64,000 nucleotides of DNA from Palsa-506 sp963786975 (GTDB lineage Bacteria > Actinomycetota > Actinomycetes > Streptosporangiales > Streptosporangiaceae), in the NCBI GenBank assembly GCA_963786975.1, contig CAWBBE010000009.1, positions 219,923 through 283,922 on the forward strand. The letters run 5' to 3'. Both the position numbers and the translations under genes were made by a program. A model generated the notes under the pieces. It searched no databases. It saw nothing but the letters and a program-made list of their open reading frames with translations, and had not been told where the DNA came from. Each line of letters opens with the position of its first letter. Position 1 is the stretch's first letter. This document shows positions 15,812 to 24,752 of the stretch, piece by piece.

Positions 15812-18616
15812 CTACAGGGCGTCGCTGAGGTCGAGGTCCAGCCGGTACTTACTGATCGCCTGGCCGAGTACCTCCGGCTTGACCTCGCCCCGCCGGGCCA
15901 GCTGGCTCAGCACGGCCAGGGTGATCGACTCGGCGTCGACATGGAAGAACCTGCGCGCGGCCGGCCTGGTATCGGAGAACCCCCAGCCGTCGGTGCCGAG
16001 CGAGGTGTACGGGCCGGGCACCCAGCGGGCGATCTGGTCGGGCACCGCCCGGATCCAGTCGCTCACCGCGACGACCGGCCAGGACTGGCCCTCCAGCGCC
16101 CGGGTCAGGTAGGGCACCCGGTGCTCGGCGTCGGGATGCATCAGGTTCCACTCGTCGCAGTCCAGCGCGTCCCGGCGCAGCTCCGTCCAGGACGTGGCCG
16201 ACCAGGCCTCGGCGGCCACCCCCCAGTCCTCGGCGAGCAGCCGCTGCGCGGCCAGCGCCCAGCGCAGCGCCACGCCGGAGGCGAGGATCCTGGCCCGCGG
16301 CCGGTCGGCCTGGTCGCCGGGCGTCCCGGCGCCGTCCGGCGCGGCGGCCGGCTGCGCCGGGGGCAGGTCCGGCGCGGCGGCGTACCGGTACAGGCCGCGC
16401 AGGATGCCGTCGGCCAGGGCGGCCTGGCCGCCGGGGAAGCCGTCCGGCTCGGCCGGCTGCACGTAGGGCTCGTTGTAGACGGTCAGGTAGTAGAAGATGT
16501 TCTCGCCGTCCGGGTGGCTGGCCGAGGAGCCGTACATCCGGCGCAGCGCGTCGCGCATGATGTAGGCCAGCTCGAACGCCCAGGCCGCGTCGTAGGCCAC
16601 GCAGGCGTGGCTGACCGAGGAAAGCAGCACCGAGTGGCCGTCGTTGTGCTGCAGGCCCTCGCCGGTGAGCGTGGTCCGGCCGGCCGTCGCGCCGAGCAGG
16701 AAGCCGCGGCCGAGCTGGTCGCCGAGGGCCCACATCTGGTCGCCGGTGCGCTGGAAGCCGAACATCGAGTAGAAGATGTAGACCGGGATCATGTGCGTGC
16801 CGTGCGTGGCGTACGCGGTGCCGGCCGCCGCCATCGAGCCCATCGCGCCGGCCTCGCTGATGCCCTCGTGCAGGATCTGGCCCTTCTCGGACTCCTTGTA
16901 GGACAGCAGCAGGTTGCGGTCGACCGCCTCGTAGCCCTGGCCGTGCGGGGAGTAGATCTTCGCGGTCGGGAACAGCGAGTCCATGCCGAACGTGCGGGCC
17001 TCGTCCGGGATCACCGGGACGAACCGGCTGCCGATGCCCGGGTTCCGCATCAGGTCCTTGAGCATCCGGACGAACGCCATCGTGGTGGCGACCGCCTGCT
17101 TGCCGGATCCCTTCCGCAGCTCGTCGTAGGTCGTGTCCGGGGGCAGCGCGAGCGGCCTGGCCCGGACCACCCGGCGCGGCAGGTAGCCGCCCAGCGCGTG
17201 CCGGCGCTCCTGCATGTACTGGATCTCGTCGGAGTTCGCGCCCGGGTGGTAGTACGGCGGCAGCTCGGCCTCCAGCGCGGAGTCCGGGATGTCCAGGTAC
17301 AGCCGGTCCCGGAAGTCCTTGAGCTCGGCCACCGTCAGCTTCTTCATCTGGTGCGTCGCGTTGCGCGCCTCGAAGTCCGGGCCGAGCGTCCAGCCCTTGA
17401 TGGTGTGCGCCAGGATCACGGTCGGCTGTCCGACGTGCTCGGTCGCCGCCTTGAACGCGGCGTAGACCTTGCGGTAGTCGTGGCCGCCGCGGGACAGGTT
17501 CCGCAGGTCGTCGTCCGACAGGTGCTCGACCATGGCGCGCAGCCGCGGGTCGCCGCCGAAGAAGTTCTCCCTGATGTAGGCGCCCGACTCGACGCCGTAG
17601 GTCTGGAACTGGCCGTCCGGCGTGGTGTTCATCTTGTTCACCAGCACGCCGTCGACGTCCTGCGCGAGCAGCGGATCCCAGTCCCGGCCCCAGATCACCT
17701 TGATGACGTTCCAGCCCGCGCCGCGGAACGACGCCTCAAGCTCCTGGATGATCTTCCCGTTGCCGCGGACCGGGCCGTCCAGCCGCTGCAGGTTGCAGTT
17801 GATGACGAAGGTGAGGTTGTCCAGCTCCTCGCGGGCCGCCACCCCGATGGCGCCGAGTACCTCCGGCTCGTCGGTCTCGCCGTCGCCGAGGAACGCCCAC
17901 ACGTGCGACCTGCTGGTGTCCTTCAGCTCCCGGGCCAGCAGGTACCGGTTGAACCTGGCCTGGTAGACCGAGTTGATCGCGCCGAGGCCCATGGACACCG
18001 TCGGGAACTCCCAGAAGTCCGGCATCAGCCGGGGATGCGGGTACGACGGGAGGCCGCCGCCGGGGTGCGACAGTTCCTGGCGGAAGCCGTTCAGCTGGTG
18101 CTCGGTGAGCCTGCCCTCGAGGAACGCGCGCGCGTAGATGCCGGGCGCCGCGTGGCCCTGGAAGAACACCTGGTCGCCCGACTCGCCGTGGTCCTTGCCG
18201 TGGAAGAAGTGGTTGAACCCGACCTCGTACAGGCTGGCCGCCGAGGCGTAGGTGGCGATGTGGCCGCCCACGCCCATGCCGGGACGGTTGGCCCGGGACA
18301 CCATGACGGCGGCGTTCCACCGGATGTAGGCGCGGATCCGGCGCTCGACGTACTCGTCGCCGGGGAACCACGGCTCGCGCTCCGGCGGGATCGTGTTGAT
18401 GTAGTCGGTGCTGCGCAGCCCGGGGACGCCGACCTGCTGCTCCCTGGCGCGCTCCAGCAGGCGGAGCATCACGTACCGGCCGCGGGACCGCCCGCGGGTC
18501 CGGATAACCGTGTCGAAGGACTCGATCCACTCCCTGGTCTCGTCCGGGTCGATATCCGGCAGCTGGGTGGGCAGGCCGTCGCTGATGATCGAGAAGCGCT
18601 GGCTTCCGGAGGCCAC
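15812..18616 (-). CDS. aceE: Pyruvate dehydrogenase E1 component, homodimeric type
   Basis: 934 residues from a GTG at 18614-18616 with the ribosome site GGAAGG upstream. The thiamine-diphosphate motif is visible as GDGETDEPE...NLTFVINCNLQ. Other AceE blocks include GHIATYASAA, FFHGKDHGESGDQVFFQGHAAPG, FMPDFWEFPTVSMGLG-like PDFWEFPTVSMGLG and IPVYIFYSMFGFQR. The enzyme decarboxylates pyruvate and passes the acetyl group to the E2 lipoyl domain, making acetyl-CoA, which feeds the adjacent fatty-acid genes. Its place beside DUF3052 and a peroxiredoxin matches Streptomyces. The frame is intact over 2.8 kb, which shows that not every gene here carries an indel. Confidence 0.97.
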   Translation of the reverse strand: MASGSQRFSIISDGLPTQLPDIDPDETREWIESFDTVIRTRGRSRGRYVMLRLLERAREQQVGVPGLRSTDYINTIPPEREPWFPGDEYVERRIRAYIRWNAAVMVSRANRPGMGVGGHIATYASAASLYEVGFNHFFHGKDHGESGDQVFFQGHAAPGIYARAFLEGRLTEHQLNGFRQELSHPGGGLPSYPHPRLMPDFWEFPTVSMGLGAINSVYQARFNRYLLARELKDTSRSHVWAFLGDGETDEPEVLGAIGVAAREELDNLTFVINCNLQRLDGPVRGNGKIIQELEASFRGAGWNVIKVIWGRDWDPLLAQDVDGVLVNKMNTTPDGQFQTYGVESGAYIRENFFGGDPRLRAMVEHLSDDDLRNLSRGGHDYRKVYAAFKAATEHVGQPTVILAHTIKGWTLGPDFEARNATHQMKKLTVAELKDFRDRLYLDIPDSALEAELPPYYHPGANSDEIQYMQERRHALGGYLPRRVVRARPLALPPDTTYDELRKGSGKQAVATTMAFVRMLKDLMRNPGIGSRFVPVIPDEARTFGMDSLFPTAKIYSPHGQGYEAVDRNLLLSYKESEKGQILHEGISEAGAMGSMAAAGTAYATHGTHMIPVYIFYSMFGFQRTGDQMWALGDQLGRGFLLGATAGRTTLTGEGLQHNDGHSVLLSSVSHACVAYDAAWAFELAYIMRDALRRMYGSSASHPDGENIFYYLTVYNEPYVQPAEPDGFPGGQAALADGILRGLYRYAAAPDLPPAQPAAAPDGAGTPGDQADRPRARILASGVALRWALAAQRLLAEDWGVAAEAWSATSWTELRRDALDCDEWNLMHPDAEHRVPYLTRALEGQSWPVVAVSDWIRAVPDQIARWVPGPYTSLGTDGWGFSDTRPAARRFFHVDAESITLAVLSQLARRGEVKPEVLGQAISKYRLDLDLSDAL

Positions 18617-19125
18617 GGTGCGTCCTCGCCTTCCACGGTGGCCGGCGCCCGGCCCCCGAACTCGTGGTGCGGCGGCGGTTGTGCGCCGCCGGTCCTGCGC
18701 AATCGCAGTTGTCCAGACCAATCCTCGTACTCGTCGGCCGCCGGCGCATCTCTACCGGTCAGTAACCAGCAGCACCGTGACTGGCGGGGCACCCGGTGTG
18801 ACAATGTGGGGGAAGCAGGGCGCTAAAGTGGGTGATTCGGGCAGTCGGGGGGATGATTGGGGCAGCCATGCCACGTCAGCCGGGCGTGCCGCCGGGCCCC
18901 GGCGGCCGGCCTGGCCGACCCGGCCGGGCGGGGCGCCGGTCAAGTCATGACCGCTCTTTTCGAACTCTGCGCGAATTGTGACTTGCGCACCGCGCTTACC
19001 CAGTGTGGACTGTCCCATCAAGAAGTGCCGATGCCGCAAACGCCGCGTCTGGCCCGCGTACCCGGTTCGTGCCGGGCCGCGGCCAGCCTCCGGCGGGCCG
19101 CGGGAAAGGATCAGGGAGGGCGTTA
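18617..19125. promoter_or_regulatory. Divergent intergenic region aceE / DUF3052
   Basis: 509 bases without a convincing gene. It must hold the aceE promoter (minus strand) and the DUF3052 promoter (plus strand). Bases 18940-19040 are the least GC-rich part. I see no strong palindrome. The DUF3052 ribosome site AGGGAGGG is at 19113-19120. Confidence 0.5.
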
Positions 19126-19554
19126 GTGGGCGCGACCGCAGGCCAGGCGCAAGATCATCGCGACCTGGCCGGACGGCTCGGAATCAAGCCGGGCCAGGTG
19201 GTGCAGGAGATTGGCTACGACGACGACTGCGACGAGGAGTTGCGCGACGCTATCGCCGGGGGGAAAGACGTCGAACTGGTCGACGAGGATTACGACGATG
19301 TCGTGGACGTGGTCCTGCTGTGGTGGCGGGATAGCGACGGCGACCTGGTCGATGCCCTGGTGGATGCGCTCACGCCACTCGCCGACGGCGGCTACATCTG
19401 GCTGCTCACGCCCAAGGCGGGCCGGGAGGGCCACGTGGAGCCGAGCGAGATCGGCGAGGCCGCGCCGACCGCCGGGCTGTCGCAGACTTCGAGCGTCAGC
19501 GCGGCGCGCGACTGGTCGGGCACCCGCCTGGTCGCGCCGAAGGCCCGCCGCTGA
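19126..19554 (+). CDS. DUF3052 family protein
   Basis: 142 residues from a GTG at 19126 with a strong ribosome site GGGAGGG. The core reads LAGRLGIKPGQVVQEIGYDDDCDEELRDAI, split by the acidic DDDCDEEL, and then DYDDVVDVVLLWWRDSDGDL, GGYIWLLTPKAG and a C-terminal SAARDWSGTRLV. This is the DUF3052 family, conserved beside aceE in Streptomyces and relatives. Its function is unknown; the acidic surface and the link to aceE are the only clues. The start was chosen from the ribosome site; further upstream the frame lacks family sequence. Confidence 0.9.
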   Translation: MGATAGQAQDHRDLAGRLGIKPGQVVQEIGYDDDCDEELRDAIAGGKDVELVDEDYDDVVDVVLLWWRDSDGDLVDALVDALTPLADGGYIWLLTPKAGREGHVEPSEIGEAAPTAGLSQTSSVSAARDWSGTRLVAPKARR

Positions 19555-19686
19555 CCGCGTCGGCCCGCCTGCGTGCCGTGCCGTGCCGCCCGTTACCCAG
19601 GCGGCCGGTGCCATCCGGCGTTGCCGGTTGTTACCTGCGCGCCAGGCAGCCGTGGGCAGCATGTCGCTATCAGGTGGCACACTTAA

Positions 19687-19720
19687 TGCGTCCCGGATGA
19701 GGATGCGTCCCGGATGAGGC
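19687..19720 (+). repeat. 17-base tandem duplication upstream of the peroxiredoxin gene
   Basis: TGCGTCCCGGATGAGG occurs twice in succession with a 17-base period, ending about 20 bases before the start codon. It may duplicate part of the leader or an operator. Confidence 0.7.
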
Positions 19721-19742
19721 TCCCGGCGGAGAGGATTTAGCC

Positions 19743-20201
19743 ATGTCGGTTGAGGTCGGCCAGCAGGCCCCGGACTTCGAGCTGAAAGATCAGCACGGTA
19801 CGCCGGTCCGGCTGTCGGGCTTCCGCGGCCAGAAGAACGTGGTGCTCGTGTTCTACCCGCTCGCCTTCAGCAGCGTCTGCTCGGGGGAACTGGCCGTCAT
19901 GCGCGATGAATTCCCGGAGGCATCGCGCGACGACGTCGAGCTGCTGACCGTCTCGGTGGATTCCGGGTACGCGCTGCGTGCCTGGTCCGACGCGGAGCAC
20001 TTCGGGTTCTCGCTGCTGTCCGACTTCTGGCCGCACGGCGGCATCGCCAGGTCGTACGGGGTATTCGACGAGAACAGGGGCATCGCCACCCGCGGCACCT
20101 TCATCATCGACAAGGATGGCGTGGTTCGGTGGAAGGTAGTGAACCCCATTCCGCAAGCGCGTGACATCGCTGACTATCAGAAGGCGCTGGCCAGCCTGTA
20201 G
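19743..20201 (+). CDS. Peroxiredoxin, AhpE-like
   Basis: 152 residues with the AhpC/TSA fold: VGQQAPDFELKDQHG, VLVFYPLAFSSVCSGEL with the peroxidatic cysteine near residue 46, and later ATRGTFIIDKDGVVRW. There is no obvious second conserved resolving cysteine, which fits the 1-Cys AhpE type. It reduces peroxides in the cytoplasm. A ribosome site (GAGAGGA) is at 19730-19736. The order aceE-DUF3052-peroxiredoxin is that of Streptomyces. Confidence 0.93.
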   Translation: MSVEVGQQAPDFELKDQHGTPVRLSGFRGQKNVVLVFYPLAFSSVCSGELAVMRDEFPEASRDDVELLTVSVDSGYALRAWSDAEHFGFSLLSDFWPHGGIARSYGVFDENRGIATRGTFIIDKDGVVRWKVVNPIPQARDIADYQKALASL

Positions 20202-20244
20202 TCCCCGGGCGGGCTAACGGACGGCGAGAGATCGGACAAGCTGG

Positions 20245-20622
20245 ATGCCCTGCTATCGGTGCGGCACGCGGCAGGTCGACCCGGACCGCGGGCAGAGCCC
20301 ATGGAAGCGCGGCGTGCGCGCGGATCACCAGGTGCTCATCTGCCCGGGCTGCCAGGAGGCATTCGACTGGGCAGCGGAACTCGACCGGTGCGCGGTGTGC
20401 GCCGGCGTGCACCTGGTCCGGCGGCTAGGCGAGATCGAGTGCAAGGACTGCGGGCACGTCCGGCAGCCCGCGGACGCGCTGGGCCCGGGCGGGTCCGCCG
20501 GCGAGCCGGGCGGTGACACCGCGGCCGGCCCGGGCGGCGGTGCTCCCGGGCTGGCCGAGGACGTGGAGCGGGCACTGGCCCGGGTACTCGGCCCCTCCCG
20601 GCGGACCGCCGGGATCGGGTAG
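20245..20622 (+). CDS. Small zinc-ribbon protein
   Basis: 125 residues. Four CxxC-type pairs are visible: CYRCG, CPGCQ, CAVCAG and CKDCG, enough for two zinc ribbons in the first 75 residues, followed by a glycine/alanine-rich linker and a short helix. Function is unknown; such proteins can be RNA- or protein-binding. It follows the peroxiredoxin by 43 bases in the same direction, so the two may be cotranscribed. The ribosome site is weak. Confidence 0.65.
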   Translation: MPCYRCGTRQVDPDRGQSPWKRGVRADHQVLICPGCQEAFDWAAELDRCAVCAGVHLVRRLGEIECKDCGHVRQPADALGPGGSAGEPGGDTAAGPGGGAPGLAEDVERALARVLGPSRRTAGIG

Positions 20623-20656
20623 CGAGCCCGCGCCGGGCCGTTAGCGCCGGGCCGGC

Positions 20657-21580
20657 TCAGTGCAGCGCCAGGCGCCAGGTCTCGTCGGTCAGGTCATGGC
20701 CGAAGCTGTGATGGCGCCCGGCGCGGACAAGCACGAAGCCGGCCTGCTGGTAGCAGCGCCGGGCCTCGGTCAGGATGTCCTGGGTCCACAGCACCAGGTC
20801 GTCGTATCCGGCCCGGCGGGCGAAGGAAATGCACTCGTCGACCAGGCGCGCGCCGATGCCGAGCCCGCGAGCGGCCGGATCGACGAGCAGCAGCCGGAGC
20901 TGCCCGGTCGTATCGCTCTTGCGCACGCAGAACACGCACCCGGCGGGCTCGCCGTTCACCTCGGCGATCCAGGCCGCCTCGCGGCGCGGGTCATGGCGCT
21001 CCGCGTAGTCGGCGACGATCCTGGCGACCAGCGCCTCGAAGGACGCGTCAAATTGATACTCGTCGGCGTAGACCGCGCCGTGCTGCCAGATGACCCAGCC
21101 GAGATCGCCCGGCCGCGGCGCCCTGAGCACGTAGCCAGCCGGCCGCGGCCGGCCTTCCAGCAGCTCGCGCACGGTCGCCATCGCGCTGGTGAGCCGCTGC
21201 TGGCCAGCCTCGGGAAGCTGGCTAAGCAGCTCCGCGATCTGGCCGGATGACCGGCCGTCCAGCATCCGGAACGCAGCGGCGCCCGGCTCGGTCAGCATGA
21301 TCACCTGGCGCCGGCCGTCAGCGGGGGACTGCTGCCGCGAGATGAGGCCCCCGGCCTCCAGCCTGGCCAGCACCCGGCTCAGGTACCCCGCGTCAATGTC
21401 GAGCGAGCGGCGCAACTCGGTCGCATCCGCCTGGCCAGCGGCGGCCAGCTCGAATATCACCCGGCCCTCGGCCAGCGAGTAGGGGGTCTCCAGCAGGCCG
21501 TCGCGCAGCAGCCCGAGGACGTTCGTGTAGAACCGGTTGAACTCGCGGACCGCCGCTATCCGGTCCGCTGCATCTCCCAT
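20657..21580 (-). CDS. MarR-type regulator fused to a GNAT acetyltransferase
   Basis: 307 residues from the ATG at 21578-21580 (an in-frame ATG at 21613 is also possible). Residues 1-140 are a MarR winged helix: VREFNRFYTNVLGLL, LRRSLDIDAGYLSRVLARLE and the wing SPADGRRQVIMLT. Residues 155-307 are a GNAT domain: VLRAPRPGDLGWVIWQHG, the acetyl-CoA loop LLVDPAARGLGIGARLV and CYQQAGF. This bifunctional family is widespread in actinobacteria; regulated gene and acetyl acceptor are unknown. The promoter side (21585-21625) is unusually AT-rich and contains TTGACATAGGCAACA, perhaps an autoregulatory site. Confidence 0.9.
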   Translation of the reverse strand: MGDAADRIAAVREFNRFYTNVLGLLRDGLLETPYSLAEGRVIFELAAAGQADATELRRSLDIDAGYLSRVLARLEAGGLISRQQSPADGRRQVIMLTEPGAAAFRMLDGRSSGQIAELLSQLPEAGQQRLTSAMATVRELLEGRPRPAGYVLRAPRPGDLGWVIWQHGAVYADEYQFDASFEALVARIVADYAERHDPRREAAWIAEVNGEPAGCVFCVRKSDTTGQLRLLLVDPAARGLGIGARLVDECISFARRAGYDDLVLWTQDILTEARRCYQQAGFVLVRAGRHHSFGHDLTDETWRLALH

Positions 21581-21762
21581 GTTTGTTGTTTTAAGCAAAG
21601 ATTTAGTTGACATAGGCAACAGTATGGCCGGCGCTGCGGCAGGTCCAGCCGCGGCCACGCGTCCTGACGATGGACTGCCCGATGCGAGCGCTGCTGCCGT
21701 CACCAGCGTCAGGGAGGTACGCTGTCCCGGGTCGTCGCGCAGCCGCGGCTGGGCGACCGCAC

Positions 21763-21834
21763 GGGTGCATAGCTCAGCGGTAGAGCACTCGCCTTACAAG
21801 CGAGGGGCCGGTGGTTCGAACCCACCTGCGCCCA
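21763..21834 (+). tRNA. tRNA-Val (anticodon UAC)
   Basis: A full 72-base cloverleaf: acceptor GGGTGCA pairs with TGCGCCC, D-stem GCTC/GAGC, anticodon stem CTCGC/GCGAG around loop CTTACAA (anticodon TAC), T-stem GGTGG/CCACC with TTCGAAC loop, discriminator A; CCA is not encoded. Its 3' half (21788-21834) is the attachment-site core repeated at 35048 and 52211. Confidence 0.95.
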
Positions 21835-21870
21835 CTGTATTAGCAGGCCAGCGGCATGCCGTGAGTTGGC

Positions 21871-21896
21871 GTTAGGGAGCCAAACGGGGAGCCAAA
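21871..21896 (+). repeat. Element-end module: doubled GGGAGCCAAA motif, copy 1
   Basis: GTTAG is followed by two direct copies of (G)GGGAGCCAAA(C), 12 bases apart, 40 bases downstream of the tRNA. The following CTGCTGATGATCTTG stretch is also shared with the copy at 37121. I infer arm-type recombinase or excisionase binding sites at the end of an integrated element. Confidence 0.7.
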
Positions 21897-22666
21897 GCTG
21901 CTGATGATCTTGTTCATAGCCGGGCCACGCGAAGCCTCGCGTAGCGCCCGGGCGGCATTCGCCTGCGAACTGATCCCCGGTAGCGGCCCGCGGTGGCGGA
22001 ACGCCCAGCCGTGAAGGCCATGGCCTGCTTGCTGGGCCAGCGCGGGGGGCGGGATGGCCAGTACCGGGCATTGGCGTGACCTGGGCGGTAGCGGCCGGGA
22101 ACGTCGCCCGCCATGCGCGCCACTCGGGCTCGGCCTATCAGGACCAACGGAACGCGCCGGAGGCGACCGGTAACAGCGACGTGATCGCCGGCCTGGTCAC
22201 CCACGAGCGCCGCCAGCTCGAGCTCGCAGCCGGCGCGGCGTCACGGCGCGGGAACCAGCCCGGCGCGGCCTACAACGACAAAGCAAAGAGGCACGAGGAA
22301 GCGGCCGCAGCCGGGCGCGCCGAGCACGCCTACGAAGTCCTCGTCGCCCACTGGCAGCCCAGAAACCGCCCGACACCCGCAGTACCGCTTGACGATTTCA
22401 TCGGTCGTGCAGATGACGCGCCTGACCTCGGGCGGGAACGCCAGGAATGGGGTGAACTCGTCGATGAAGGTCACCGGGTAGACCGGTCCAGGGCCCCGGG
22501 ACTGCCGCTCCTGAAGTTCGGATGGTCGGGTACTCAACTTGCTGGAATCCGTAGTGGTACGGATGTAGCGGCTCAAGAGTGTTCCTACCGTGAGCGTGAG
22601 GAGGCCGGTTGACGAGTAGGCGCGGACCGGCGAGGCGCAGGGACCAAACGGAAAGGGGCATACGGG
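21897..22666. other. Degenerate region after the tRNA
   Basis: 770 bases hold no intact gene that I can support. The only recognisable item is an IS256 transposase scrap at 22385-22480. Open frames on both strands lack family sequence and ribosome sites. Confidence 0.5.
22385..22480 (-). pseudogene. IS256-family transposase remnant
   Basis: About 32 residues match the C-terminal part of mutator-type (IS256) transposases: FIDEFTPFLAFPPEVRRVIC followed by TTDEIVKR, corresponding to the family's F-x-PFLA-x-x-x-E-I-R-x-V-I-C-(S/T)-T-N-x-I-E. The rest of the gene is gone. It marks an old insertion in the left part of the island. Confidence 0.6.
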
Positions 22667-22924
22667 ATGCCATTGATCAATGTGAAGGTGATTGAGGGCG
22701 TTTTCTCCAGCTCGCAGCGCCGGGAGATCGTGCAGAAGCTCACCGATGCGATGGTGTCGATCGAGGGTGAGAACATGCGCGGGGTGACCTGGTGCGTGCT
22801 GGAAGAGGTGCACAGCGGCGATTGGGCGATCGGCGGGAACGCGTTGACCACTCAGGACGTGCAGGCCCTCGCCGCCGGCACCGGCGCTGAGGCCGACGCT
22901 ACGGCTGGCGTCGCGGTCGGCTGA
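22667..22924 (+). CDS. 4-oxalocrotonate tautomerase family protein
   Basis: 85 residues starting MPLINVKVIEGVFSSSQRRE. Pro-2, which becomes the N-terminal catalytic base after Met removal, and the beta-alpha-beta fold (IVQKLTDAMVSIEGENMRG, then TWCVLEEV) are those of the tautomerase superfamily. The C-terminal 20 residues are a low-complexity tail. Substrate is unknown; these enzymes often act on 2-hydroxymuconate-like intermediates. It lies 87 bases before a hydrolase-LuxR gene in the same orientation, so it may be coregulated with it. Confidence 0.85.
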   Translation: MPLINVKVIEGVFSSSQRREIVQKLTDAMVSIEGENMRGVTWCVLEEVHSGDWAIGGNALTTQDVQALAAGTGAEADATAGVAVG

Positions 22925-23011
22925 ACCGGCGACTGGGAGATGGGCGGCCGCGGGCCCCGATCGGAACCCGCGGCCGCCGCCGGGTGGCTTCTACATTGCT
23001 AGACTGCCGGG

Positions 23012-24064
23012 GTGGGTCCGGCCACTAGGTACGCGCGCAGCGGAGAGGTCCACGTCGCCCACCAGGTTCTTGGTTCGGGGCCGCCGGATCTGGTGCTGGT
23101 GCCGGGGTTCGTGTCACATGTCGAGGCGGCCTGGGACTGGCCGTATCTGGCCAGGTTCCTGCACCGGCTGGCATCGTTCGGTCGGCTGATCTTGTTCGAT
23201 AAGCGCGGCACCGGGCTCTCGGATCCGATGAAACGCCCGCCTACCTTGGCCGAGCGAGTCGACGACATCCGGGCGGTGATGGACGCGGTCGGCGTCGAGC
23301 GGGCGCACCTGTTCGGGGTGTCCGAGGGCGGCGCGTTGAGCATCGCGTTCGCCGCCCAGCACCCGCACCGGGTCGAGTCGCTGATCCTCTACGGGTCCTA
23401 CCCGCGCAAGGTCGCGACCGCCGACTACCCGTGGGGGGTGTCGCGTCAGACCGTCGCCCGGTTCCTCGAGCGCTTCGATGAGGCGTGGGCCAGCGGGGCA
23501 TGGTGGGACATCGTCAACCCGGACCTGCCCCTCGACCCGGACACCCAGCGCTGGTGGGCGCGCTACCTACGCGTGGGAGCCAGCCCCAGTATGGCCCGCG
23601 ACCTGATGTTGATGAACGCGCAGATCGACGTTCGGAATCTGCTGCCCGATATCCAAGCCCCGACACTGGTGCTGCACCGCGGCGATGACCGTTGGGTCGA
23701 GGTCGGCAACGGCCGCTACCTCGCGAGCCACATCGCCGGCGCGAAGTTGGTCGAACTGCCCGGCGCTGATCACCGCCCTTGGCTCGAAGACGCCGACTCC
23801 GTGCTCGATCAGGTGCAGGCCGCCGTCTGCGGCACGCTCCGCCGCCCCCGGCACGCCAGCTCTTCGGTCGGGGTGCATGCGCTCAGCCAGCGCGAGCACG
23901 AGATTGTCCGGCTCGCCGTTGCTGGCCAGTCAACGCCGGACATCGCCCGGCACCTGTTCCTCAGCGAACGCACCATCGAAACACACCTGCGCAACGCTTA
24001 CACGAAGCTCGACGTCAACTCCAAGCTCGAGCTCACCCGACGAGCAGCCCAACTCGGCATCTAA
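23012..24064 (+). CDS. Alpha/beta hydrolase fused to a LuxR-type DNA-binding domain
   Basis: 350 residues. Residues 20-265 are an alpha/beta hydrolase: oxyanion region LVLVPGFVSHVE, nucleophile elbow FGVSEGGALS (Ser near 110), an acid in LHRGDDRWV and the catalytic His in PGADHRPW. Residues 280-350 are a LuxR HTH: LSQREHEIVRLAVAGQSTPD followed by IARHLFLSERTIETHLRNAYTKL. Such fusions are common in actinobacteria and may sense a small molecule bound in the hydrolase fold. The GTG start at 23012 lacks a strong ribosome site. The nearest likely target is the tautomerase gene upstream. Confidence 0.9.
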   Translation: MGPATRYARSGEVHVAHQVLGSGPPDLVLVPGFVSHVEAAWDWPYLARFLHRLASFGRLILFDKRGTGLSDPMKRPPTLAERVDDIRAVMDAVGVERAHLFGVSEGGALSIAFAAQHPHRVESLILYGSYPRKVATADYPWGVSRQTVARFLERFDEAWASGAWWDIVNPDLPLDPDTQRWWARYLRVGASPSMARDLMLMNAQIDVRNLLPDIQAPTLVLHRGDDRWVEVGNGRYLASHIAGAKLVELPGADHRPWLEDADSVLDQVQAAVCGTLRRPRHASSSVGVHALSQREHEIVRLAVAGQSTPDIARHLFLSERTIETHLRNAYTKLDVNSKLELTRRAAQLGI

Positions 24065-24284
24065 ACCGATCAGAAGAGAGATTCCCTTACGCTCGGGCGG
24101 CGAAGCTGGGTAACGATGGTGGAGAAGAGCGCACAGGTCAGCACCCAGAACATGCGATCTGGCTGCGCCCGAACGTCCCATCGCCGGCACGTGGGAGCGC
24201 GAATTTCGCAATGACGGCTGCGGCGTTGATCGCGTCAATAACGCATGAGTATGCGCAGGCGGGCATCATCATGCGCCACGGGTA

Positions 24285-24622
24285 CTTTCGGCATGACAGG
24301 TTGACTCGACGGGCTGCCAGGCACTGTTCCCGATCCGGCTATGGACTCATTACGATCTGTCGGCGCGGCAGTCGCCGACAGGCGGCTTGAACCCGAGCCT
24401 GTTCCGAACGGTGCTGCGTCGAAGTGTCTCCCGGCGCTGGCCCCGGAGCCCTCGCGGCTGGACATCGGGCTCACGGTCATCGATCGCTCCCGGGGCGCCA
24501 TGGCCGGGGAGTAGCGAGTTTCCGGCTGGCGCTCGTGCTTGTTGAAGGGTTAGCGGCGCTAACGAATCAGGGGAGCCAAACGGGGAGCCAACAACCACAG
24601 ACATCAGGCCACGCCAGGCCAC
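24285..24622. repeat. Element left-flank repeat, copy A (no tRNA fragment)
   Basis: This stretch is similar to 51806-52140 over about 335 bases and, in its right part, to 34795-34990. It contains CACGGTCATCGATCGCTCCC, a GTTAGCGGCGCTAAC palindrome (about 24550-24564) and the doubled GGGGAGCCAAAC motif (24570-24592), then GGCCACGCCAGGCCAC. Unlike copies B and C it is not followed by a tRNA half; the similarity stops near 24622. It is probably a truncated end of an older element. Confidence 0.75.
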
Positions 24623-24752
24623 TGTCCTGTCTCAGTGAACGCTGCCCGGTCTCACTGATTCTTGCCCGTTGGGCATCTTGGTCTCAGTAGGGTTTGCCCG
24701 GTCTGTGATCTTCGGTGGTCCTTGGTGCCTGCGTCCGTGATCGGGAGATGCG

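Noticed and set aside
15806..18826. Plus-strand open frame of about 1000 codons
   Set aside because: It is antisense to aceE. Very high GC at third positions keeps the opposite strand open; the sequence is low-complexity with no family motif, whereas aceE motifs are complete.
21709..22071. Minus-strand protein containing VGSNHRPLACKASALPLSY
   Set aside because: This is the well-known false protein made by translating the complement of a tRNA gene.
22076..22612. Plus-strand 178-residue open frame after the tRNA
   Set aside because: No family sequence, no ribosome site, and its second half lies over the IS256 remnant on the other strand.
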